Shown here in pieces: positions 1-15,000 of a DNA stretch of 15,000 nt. How positions within the stretch are numbered: position 1 is the first letter of the stretch; every line of letters starts with the position of its first letter. This DNA is from Halisarca cf. caerulea (taxonomy: Eukaryota; Porifera; Demospongiae; Chondrillida; Halisarcidae), in NCBI GenBank assembly GCA_963170055.1, contig CAUJGJ010000188.1:4248471-4263470 (forward strand), given 5' to 3'. Position numbers and translations under genes: made by a program. Below the pieces are notes generated by a model. It saw nothing but the letters and a program-made list of their open reading frames with translations, was not told the origin of the DNA and did no database searches.

Positions 1-1353
1 CAGAAGAAGGAGAAGGAGGAGAGGGAGAGAAAGGAGAGGGTATGTTTTGTTTCGCAATTGGTTGTGATAGTTACTATGACAACTAGTACCTTCTGTAGGA
101 GGCCAAATCAGTCCAGCCTACCCCGGCCACACCCCCTTCATCTGTGGTGTCCACTACAAGTAAGTCTCTTATTGTCATCTTGTCATGTCTATTTCTCTTG
201 TCGTGTCTATTTCTCTTGTCATGTCTGTTTCTCTTGTCGTGTCTATTTCTCTTGTCGTGTCTATTTCTCTTGTCGTGTCTATTTCTCTTGTCATGTCTAT
301 TTCTCTTGTCGTGTCTATTTCTCTTGTCGTGTCTGTTTCTCTTGTCGTGTCTGTTTCTCTTATTATGTCTGTTTTGAAATGAAAGAACGTCTTGTCTTGC
401 AGCAGCTACAGGGTCTACTAGTGTGTCCTCCTCAGAAGGTGTTCTAGCTCAATACCTCAGACTACAAGAGAAGAAGAAGCAGTCTGAGAAGATGACAGAA
501 CCTTTCACCACAGCCACTGATAACAAGGTCTTGTCACACACATTCTGCTCTGTAAACTATTGTGTTCTGCTCTGTACACTAGCATGATCTGTACTGTATA
601 CTAGTGTTCTGCTCTGTACACTAGCATGATCTGTACTGTATACTAGTGTTCTGCTCTGTACACTAGCATGATCTGTACTGTATACTAGTGTTCTGCTCTG
701 TACACTAGCATGATCTGTACTGTATACTAGTGTTCTGCTCTGTACACTAGCATGATCTGTACTGTATACTAGTGTTCTGCTCAGTATACTCGTATGCTCT
801 GCTCAGTATACTACTAGCATTGTCACTGATGGTTGTGTGGTCTACTTAGGTGAAGACCTACAGGTTTAACCTGCAGAAAGCAGTGAACACTCCAGTCAAC
901 TCCATATCCACACACTCAGTTCAGCATCTCAAGGATAAGGTTGAGCGACTGTGTCAACTGTTGGATGGACAGAGGGTAGAGGTTGTGGGTGTGTCTGTGT
1001 CCATTAAGACACACCCACTAGCAGGGGAATTTTGCTTAAACCTACTAGCCAAGAAGTTTGTGGTATGTGAGAGTCCCTGTTTCATTACAGGCTGTGTTAT
1101 CACTGACCCCTCCCCTGCCCCACCCACTGCCCCACCTCCTCCCAGAATCAAGGAGAGAAACAAGTATCATCGCATTTTGAGGCAGCTTTTCCCATTGCAG
1201 CTGTGATCTTGGGGGTGTGGTCCAGACATAAAAATTTAGGGGACTTCCTCTTGTCCCACTTCCATTCGGTGTGCCCTATCTTAGTGCCCCTTCAAGTGCC
1301 GACACCTCCTAAAATAGGTGAAGCTGAGTTCAAAAAGTGAGTTTCAGTGCATT

Positions 1354-1422
<69 letters not shown>

Positions 1423-3113
1423 AGTGGTTGTGAATTGTCTGTGATTTGATTTGTTCTATGCCCAAATCTTCATTTTGCATTGATTTGTAGATTAATGAGT
1501 TATCGTAGCAACAACAATGTACCAGAGGATGACTCAAGCTATCTGAAGAGGATGTCTGGAGTTGTGCGTCTGTATGCTGCCTTGGTGCAGAGCCCTGGGG
1601 TGGTGTGGGGGAAGGTGAGGGTGTGTGGGAAAGGTGAGGGTGTGTGGGGGAAGTGAGGGTGCATGGGGAAGGTGAGGGTATGTGGGGAAGGTGAGGGTAT
1701 GTGGGGGAACTGAGGGTGCGTGGGGGAACTGAGGGTGCGTGGGGAAGGTGAGGGTGTGTGGGGGAACTGAGGGTGCGTGGGGAAGGTGAGGGTGTGGGGG
1801 AAATGAGGGTTTGTGGGGGAAGTGAGGGTGTGTGGGAAAGTGAGGGTGTGGGGGAAGGGGTGTGGGGGGAAGGTGAGGCGTGTGGGGAAGGTAAGGGTGT
1901 GAGGAAGGTGAGGGTGTGGGGGAAGGTGAGGGTGTGAGGAAGGTGAGGGTGTGAGGGAAGGTGAGGGTGTGTGGGGAAGGTGAGGGTGTGGGGGAAATGA
2001 GGGTCTGTGGGGGAAGTGAGGGTGTGTGGGAAAGTGAGGGTGTGGGGGAAGAGGTGTGGGGGGAAGGTGAGGCGTGTGGGGAAGGTGAGGGTGTGAGGAA
2101 GGTGAGGGTGCGGGGGAAGGTGAGGGTGTGAGGGGAAGGTGAGGGTGTGAGGGAAGGTGAGGGTGTGTGGGGAAGGTGAGGGTGTGTGGGGAAGGTGAGG
2201 GTATGTGGGGGAGGAGATGGTGCGGGGGAAGGTGAGGGTGCGGGGGGAAGGTGAGGGTGCAGGGGGAAGGTGAGGGTGTGAGGAAGGTGAGGGTGTTGGG
2301 GAAGGTGAGGGTGTGAGGAAGGTGAGGGTGTGAGGAAGGTGAGGGTGTGGGGGAAGGTGAGGGTGTGTGGGGAAGGTGAGGGTATGTGGGGAAGGTGAGG
2401 GTGTGGGGGGAAGGTGAGGGTGTGAGTGATAAATGTTCCTGTATGGTCAAGTGTGTTTGGAAAGAGGGCAGTATTTGGTATGTCTTGTGACTGTTCAGAG
2501 TTCTATATGATTGTCTTTGCTATCTTCTCCCTCCATTCTGTGCAGGCGAACCCCCTTGGGATAGCGAATGGCTGGAAATGGCTTGCTCTAGTCCTGAACA
2601 CAGATCCCTTGCCCGGAGTGACAGCAACTGTTCTGTTTGACTTCCTTGAGGTAGGCCCATAGTTGAATTGGAGTGTCCAGCTGTGTAAATGGAAGGGTTA
2701 CCCTCATCCCAGGTGGCAGGGCATGCGTTGTGGAAGGAGTATAGGAATCAGTTTGAAAAGCTGTTGTGTGTTCTTATCAAGCAATACCTGCCAAAGTATG
2801 TATCTATGTATACCTCTTTTCACAGCTTGCTGGCACACACACACACACACACACACACATGCACGCACGCACACACACACACAGTTGACATTGGTCCATT
2901 CTCCCATAACTTTAGAATAGAAGCAGTAACATCAGCTGGACAAGGAGGTCCAACAACAAGACTAAGACAGTTTTTAGATGTATGTATTCAAACTTTACAC
3001 AAATATTCCCTCAATTTGATATTTCATTTTGTTTTACTATTTAGAAATGTATTACCTCTGGCTCTGTCCCAGAACCAAAAGGAGTTCTACCTGCTGGATT
3101 GTGGAGGGGCTAA
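1..3113 (+). CDS. GLE1: GLE1 nucleoporin/mRNA export factor, C-terminal part (5' end outside window)
   Basis: GLE1 acts at the cytoplasmic face of the nuclear pore, where with inositol hexakisphosphate it activates the helicase DBP5/DDX19 to release exported mRNPs. Exons by splice sites and frame: <1-39, 99-159, 403-527 (or from 406), 850-1062, 1146-1336, 1491-1614, 2546-2650, 2713-2795, 2916-2979, 3045-3113. They splice in frame to 357 residues plus TAA at 3111-3113. The first exon is a charged coiled-coil segment (QKKEKEERERKER). The rest follows the human C-terminal HEAT-like domain in order: LQKAVNTPVNSIS, HFEAAFPIAAVILGVWS, YLKRMSGVVRLYAALVQ, GWKWLALVLNTDPLPGVTA, VLFDFLEV, IEAVTSAGQGG, and the end PKGVLPAGLWRG. 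Human GLE1 is about 698 residues, so roughly half is here. The exon 1491-1614 product lacks about five residues relative to human just before the GWKWLA block. Family recognition is from remembered family sequence, not a search. Confidence 0.95.
178..372 (+). repeat. 18-bp minisatellite in GLE1 intron 160-402
   Basis: About ten tandem copies of a unit near TCTATTTCTCTTGTCGTG, with CG/CA and A/G variants between copies. The array fills most of the intron and ends about 30 bp before the acceptor. The last part of the intron (CTTGTCTTGCAG) resembles the repeat unit. Because 18 is a multiple of 3, all three + frames stay open, which gives spurious peptides. Confidence 0.93.
563..800 (+). repeat. 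42-bp minisatellite in GLE1 intron 528-849
   Basis: Five near-perfect tandem 42-bp units start at 563, 605, 647, 689 and 731, each beginning TGTTCTGCTCTGTACACTAG and containing CATGATCTGTACTGTATACTAG. A degenerate partial unit follows from 773. The near identity of the copies suggests recent expansion. The unit contains two CTAG boxes and overlapping short palindromes. Confidence 0.95.
1357..1421 (+). repeat. (GT)n microsatellite in GLE1 intron 1337-1490
   Basis: About 32 uninterrupted GT dinucleotides on the coding strand, 20 bp downstream of the donor GTGAGT at 1337. Simple repeat with no coding content. Confidence 0.98.
1612..2430 (+). repeat. G-rich minisatellite repeating a splice-donor-like unit (GLE1 intron 1615-2545)
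   Basis: Roughly 800 bp of variable tandem units (about 14-24 bp) of the form GGGGAAGGTGAGGGTGTGT. The exact string AAGGTGAGG occurs about 31 times by eye, and its first copy is the real 5' splice site: exon 1491-1614 ends in AAG and the intron starts GTGAGG. The coding strand is nearly free of C and full of GGG runs, so it has G-quadruplex and R-loop potential. The unit length varies, so copies fall in all three frames relative to the exon. A 303-codon open frame on the minus strand (HPHLPHTLTFP-type) is a by-product of this composition. Confidence 0.95.
2834..2883 (+). repeat. (CA)n microsatellite in GLE1 intron 2796-2915
   Basis: Interrupted CA repeat with CACG/ATGC variants in the middle, lying between the donor GTATGT at 2796 and the acceptor TTTAG at 2915. 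It is the only long dinucleotide tract in the window with CA rather than GT on the coding strand. Confidence 0.95.
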
Positions 3114-3190
3114 TACTGGTTCTACCTTCTGGATTGTGGAGAGGCTAATACTGGTTCTACCTTCTGGATTGTGGAGAGGCTAATACTGGT
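3085..3190 (+). repeat. 35-bp tandem repeat spanning the GLE1 stop codon
   Basis: The unit TAATACTGGTTCTACCTTCT-GGATTGTGGAGAGGC starts at 3111 and again at 3146. A partial copy starts at 3181, and a diverged half copy (3085-3110) forms the last codons of GLE1. Each unit begins with the TAA stop codon, so the C-terminal coding end (..LWRG-stop) has been copied into the 3' UTR. Confidence 0.92.
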
Positions 3191-3309
3191 TTTTGGTAAC
3201 ATAAAATTCAAATTTCTTTGTAATTATTTGTGCATGTACATAAAATTATACATACTAAGACCAACTTATGAATGATCGATATTGTACTTGGTGACCATCT
3301 ATTATCAGG

Positions 3310-3376
3310 CCCGTAGCCTGGGGGCGGAGGGGTGGGTGGGTGCATTTGCACCTACCCCACCCCCACCCACCCATCC
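3310..3376. repeat. GC-rich foldback, possible MITE remnant
   Basis: GGGGCGGAGGGGTGGGTGGG followed by TGCATTTGCA and a C-rich arm (CCTACCCCACCCCCACCCAC) can form an imperfect hairpin with arms over 20 nt. The flanking CCCGTAGCCTGGGGG at 3310 has a loose inverted counterpart near 3560-3580 (CCCCGGGGTCCCTGCCTAC). The whole of 3305-3580 could therefore be a degraded foldback element, but the arms are poor and I see no target-site duplication. Confidence 0.4.
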
Positions 3377-3599
3377 ATTTTGCTGTAATGGTACCTTAGA
3401 ATTATTCTTGCACTAAACTTACTCTCTGTCTCATATACATACATTTAGCTAGTAACTGTCAGGCACAGTAGTTCCTGGAAACTCAGCATACTTGTTTAGA
3501 ATGTTTGAAGTGATTCATTTAAATGTATGAATTCATTTGCCTACTTTAAAGAAAAACCACCCCGGGGTCCCTGCCTACCTGTAGTCTAGCCGCTAGCCC

Positions 3600-3832
3600 C
3601 TCCAACCATGCCATTATGCATGTGCGGTGTAGCCTTCAGTCACATGTATGCATGCAGCAGAATAAAATGGCGGCCGGAAGTGGGTCAGGGAACGAGACTA
3701 CCTGTGCATGCAGATATCTTATCGCCCGAGGCGCGTGTTTGGTGATCCGCCTTTTTTTGTGTGTACACGTTCTCCTGGGTACTACATTTTGGAAGCTGAT
3801 TGTGATTGCCTTCTGTTCGATCGTTTGTGAAA
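3600..3832 (+). promoter_or_regulatory. Beta-adaptin promoter/5' UTR with YY1 and ETS-type sites
   Basis: AAAATGGCGGC at 3664-3674 matches the YY1 consensus (AANATGGCGGC). It runs directly into CCGGAAGT at 3674-3681, an ETS/GABP site. Adjacent YY1 and ETS sites near the start are typical of TATA-less housekeeping promoters in animals, and no TATA box is seen. The region has several CpGs (for example CGCCCGAGGCGCG at 3723). The transcription start was not determined. Confidence 0.6.
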
Positions 3833-12956
<9,124 letters not shown>

Positions 12957-13068
12957 TATATATACGGATCGCCAGTAGCCAAAGAGAACTAGAAACTCGA
13001 AAACTTATAGGAAATTACTATAGTAATTGTATTGTGTAAAGTACATTAACCATATTTGGAGTAGAATC

Positions 13069-13135
13069 GTTGCTAGGCGACGACCAATCACTGGTCCCGA
13101 AGTGTTACGTCATCAGTTAAGGGGGCGTTACGTGT
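13069..13135 (+). promoter_or_regulatory. X-box (RFX), CCAAT and CRE-like promoter cluster
   Basis: GTTGCTAGGCGAC at 13069-13081 fits the X-box consensus RYYNYY-N-RRNRAC at every position. CCAAT follows at 13084-13088, a CRE-like TTACGTCA at 13105-13112 and GGGGGCG at 13121-13127. All lie 80-140 bp upstream of the ATG at 13207. RFX X-boxes close to start sites are typical of ciliary genes in animals. Binding here is inference. Confidence 0.5.
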
Positions 13136-13206
13136 AGTCTTGTTTGCTGGGCGTTGACCAAAGTCGCAGTTGGAGTAGGTCGTATTTGAGAAGAAACACA
13201 CAGAAA

Positions 13207-13623
13207 ATGCCCATCGGAAAGATCTCCTCCACCTCTGGGAAGGGTGCTGACTACAGTGCTGGTTCGGTAAACATCCAAGCACAGTCGAAAAGTAAGTATT
13301 GCACTAACATGTTCTTGGCGCTGTCCTCTATCTTTGATGTCTTGTGACGTGTCTGTTTTTGTTCAGGTGACAGCAAGGTTGTAGGTGGTTACCAGAAAAC
13401 TGACAGTACTCACAGCTACGGAGCGGGTGCGATGAACATTCAAGCGCAGACGGATGTTCCTAAAGTGAAGGAAAACTTGGGATACAATAAATCTGAACTT
13501 TCTGGTCAAAGTCAGTACGGTGCAGGAGCTATGGGAGTGGAACAAGCTATAAAAGCTCCGAAAATCAAGCACGAAGGTTTGGGTCAAGTGGAGAAGACCA
13601 AGGAACAAGTGTACGAAAACTGA
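13207..13623 (+). CDS. Small protein with triplicated Y-[SG]-A-G-x-x-[NG] motif, function unknown
   Basis: Two exons, 13207-13291 and 13367-13623, joined at a Ser codon across a 75-bp intron (GTAAGT..TTCAG), encode 113 residues. The start ATG is preceded by AGAAA; no earlier in-frame ATG is seen. The motif occurs three times: YSAGSVNIQAQ (residues 16-26), YGAGAMNIQAQ (46-56) and YGAGAMGVEQA (79-89), spaced 30 and 33 residues apart with Lys/Ser/Gln-rich linkers. No signal peptide, membrane segment or Cys is present, and the protein looks hydrophilic and largely disordered. The clean splice junction, regular amino-acid repeat without DNA-level tandem repeat, and promoter motifs support a real gene. 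I do not recognise the family. It is transcribed away from adaptin and converges on the SRRM2-like gene. Confidence 0.8.
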
Positions 13624-13941
13624 ATCGAGGCGTGTGTTACTTCAACATCATCAGGAATGCGACATAGCTAGAAACATTGTAGTTTATTACTAGAAATACC
13701 CTTTGTCCAGTTATTGTTGTGTACGTACATTGTATTTTGCGTTGCTTAATATTGCGCAGTTAATTTTGCAACTAGAACCAACTGTGCAGGCTGTGATGTT
13801 GCACTGCAATGTGGCATCAGGCATAAATGATATAGTGTAGTCTGTGGCAGCATCCACATGTACAGGACTGTTCTATATACAACAAACATTGGTTCCAAAC
13901 CCTGTACTACTAGTGGGTCCTTGAGCAAGGTTGACCAAGTC
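13624..13941. other. Convergent 3' ends of the small gene and the SRRM2-like gene
   Basis: This 318-bp interval has no coding signal. TTTATT at 13683-13688 is AATAAA on the minus strand, 254 bp past the minus-strand stop, so the SRRM2-like transcript may run almost to the stop of the small gene. No canonical AATAAA is seen on the + strand. Confidence 0.6.
13683..13688 (-). terminator. Candidate poly(A) signal AATAAA of the SRRM2-like gene
   Basis: AATAAA on the minus strand, downstream of the stop at 13942-13944. The only canonical hexamer seen in the interval. Confidence 0.45.
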
Positions 13942-14877
13942 CTAAATTTTGTGTCTACCACGTGAATCTCTCCCGTGATCATGATGTCTGTTATCTCCAT
14001 GGCTTTGATCATGTCTGCCATCACCTTGATATCTTAAGTGATCTCTTCTATTATCTTCTCGACCCGATCTACTATCATTTCGATCTCTTCTGTCATCATC
14101 TCGATCTCTTCTATTATCTTCTCGACCCGATCTACTATCATTTCGATCTCTTCTGTCATCATCTCGATCTCTTCTATTACCTCTTCTATCATCATCTCGA
14201 TCTCTTCTGTCATCATCTCGATCTCTTCTCCCATCATCTCTACCCCTTCTCCAATCATGCCTTTCATCATGGATATCTCTTCTGTGACCACTTTGATTCT
14301 TATGATCATTTCCATGTTTATAATCATGGATATTCCTGTCATCCCGATCTCTTTCTCTGTTGCTATCATCCCAATATCTTGTCCTACTTTTATCATGGTC
14401 TTTCTTTCTCTTGTGACTGCTAACTTTGGAGCTTGAAGTACGTTTCCTGTTGTCATGGTGATTTTCTCGATCACAATCTGTTTCATCACGCTCACTATCC
14501 ACTACCTCCTGATCACCAGAGTCGCTAGATGAACTATCACTTTCACTGCTAGACTCCACCCACTCATGTGTCTTCATTGACTGCTGCTCCTTGGTGGTGC
14601 TCTTGGGCACTTTGTCTAACCCGAGTGCTTCTTTCAATTTCTTCCTTTTCATTTCCATTTGTTCAGCCTTCACCTGATCGCTAGCATACCTGCGACACAC
14701 AATTCAGAGCAGTGAACGAAAGTATAAAGGACCTTAGTCACCTGTGTTTATCTATTATAGCTCAAATACATCTGTCAAACTTACTTGGAGAGTTTTGATG
14801 GGTGCTGTTCATCACTGTTCTTCAGTAACTTCTCCCTCAGCACCTCAATACTGCTGTCTATTTCATCCTCAGGACAT
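13942..14877 (-). CDS. SRRM2: SRRM2/CWC21-like splicing factor, last two exons (5' part beyond window)
   Basis: Minus-strand exons 14877-14785 and 14689-13942 (stop TAG at 13944-13942) are joined at a Lys codon over a 95-bp GTAAGT..GCAG intron, giving at least 278 C-terminal residues. The upstream exon and the start of the last exon read EDEIDSSIEVLREKLL then KAEQMEMKRKKLKEALGL, following the cwf21 pattern of SRRM2 (AELNEKKNERLRAAFGI), which contacts Prp8 in the spliceosome. A Ser/Asp/Glu run (SSSESDSSSSDSGDQE) follows, then Lys/Arg and a long RD-type tail (RRDRDDDRRDRNDSRSG). The tail is RD/RG rather than the RS/SP of vertebrate SRRM2, and much shorter. Another RD-rich splicing protein with a cwf21-like helix is possible. 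The next 5' exon is not visible in 14878-15000. Confidence 0.65.
14042..14230 (-). repeat. Coding tandem repeat for the RD-rich tail
   Basis: A 63-bp unit is repeated head to tail at 14042-14104 and 14105-14167, encoding the 21-residue block RRDRNDSRSGREDNRRD plus RDDD twice. Shorter 15-21 bp units (TCATCATCTCGATCTCTTCT) continue to about 14230. The frame is kept throughout, unlike the intronic arrays. Confidence 0.9.
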
Positions 14878-15000
14878 CTGAAATAGAGCCCAAGACAGAG
14901 TACAAATATGTATGTGTACGCACTATAGGAGAGGCTTTTCAACTAAGGGTTAGGATATCCCTTGGTGTTGTGGCATCTATGCCTTTATCAAGCAAGTTTC
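14878..15000 (-). other. Intron of the SRRM2-like gene (no exon seen)
   Basis: Directly upstream (minus strand) of the acceptor CTCTATTTCAG at 14878. I see no convincing cwf21 N-terminal exon in these 123 bp. Confidence 0.5.

Larger units (their letters stand above)
3114..3832. other. Intergenic region GLE1 - beta-adaptin
   Basis: This 719-bp stretch has no supported coding sequence. It holds the copies of the GLE1 3'-end repeat, AT-rich sequence to about 3300 that is probably GLE1 3' UTR, a GC-rich foldback at 3310-3376, and the adaptin promoter/5' UTR from about 3600. No AATAAA lies close to the GLE1 stop. The only one on the + strand is at 3661-3666, overlapping the putative YY1 site, so the GLE1 polyadenylation site is uncertain. 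Confidence 0.7.

Noticed and set aside
144..382. Hydrophobic Cys/Leu/Phe repeat peptides suggesting membrane protein
   Set aside because: 18-bp intronic repeat; three frames are equally open.
563..800. CRISPR-like array
   Set aside because: Units are directly contiguous with no unique spacers, in an intron of an animal gene.
1539..2450. 303-codon minus-strand open frame rich in HPHLPHTLTFP
   Set aside because: Lies wholly in the G-rich minisatellite of a GLE1 intron; open only because the repeat lacks stops.
13144..13206. N-terminal extension of the small protein upstream of 13207
   Set aside because: The frame is open but begins with a non-ATG codon; first in-frame ATG is 13207.
13962..14436. 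+ strand frames of 132-153 codons (HHLDLFYYLL and ISSIIFSTRS types)
   Set aside because: Antisense shadow of the Arg/Asp-rich coding exon, which has proper splice signals and a conserved N-terminal segment.

Overview
The window is nuclear DNA of an animal. The coding regions are broken into many short exons with GT..AG introns, and the spliced proteins align residue for residue with metazoan families. Introns are mostly short (about 50-200 bp), but some are swollen by minisatellites, (GT)n microsatellites and small inverted-repeat elements. The compact spacing, single beta-adaptin copy and foldback elements suggest a marine invertebrate, perhaps an early-branching lineage such as a sponge or cnidarian. 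The taxon is inference and cannot be fixed from this sequence.

Layout: (1) 1-3113 (+), the C-terminal half of GLE1, the mRNA-export factor that activates the DEAD-box helicase DBP5/DDX19; ten exons are visible and the 5' half lies outside the window. (2) 3114-3832, an intergenic stretch with a foldback sequence and a YY1+ETS-type promoter. (3) 3833-12956 (+), a complete 21-exon beta-adaptin (AP-1/AP-2 large subunit) of 937 residues with trunk, clathrin-binding hinge and appendage. (4) 13207-13623 (+), a two-exon gene for an unrecognised 113-residue protein with a motif repeated three times, preceded by an X-box (RFX-type), a CCAAT box and a CRE-like site. (5) 13942-14877 (-), the last two visible exons of a convergent gene with a cwf21-like segment and a long Arg/Asp-rich tail, most like SRRM2/CWC21 splicing factors. 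It continues beyond 15000.

The genes do not form one pathway: mRNA export, vesicle coat, unknown, and splicing. The most unusual aspect is intron content. Several arrays repeat sequence that looks like the splice sites of their own intron. GLE1 intron 1615-2545 starts at its donor and repeats AAGGTGAGG about 30 times. Adaptin intron 7081-7408 repeats a pyrimidine tract ending in CTAG. Adaptin intron 4750-5194 carries a second copy of its own donor region 90 bp downstream. In the annotated genes, long open frames inside these arrays are artefacts of low-complexity sequence. Three intronic insertions with inverted-repeat or direct-repeat structure (5428-5519, 8663-8973, 12143-12827) look like non-autonomous mobile elements.
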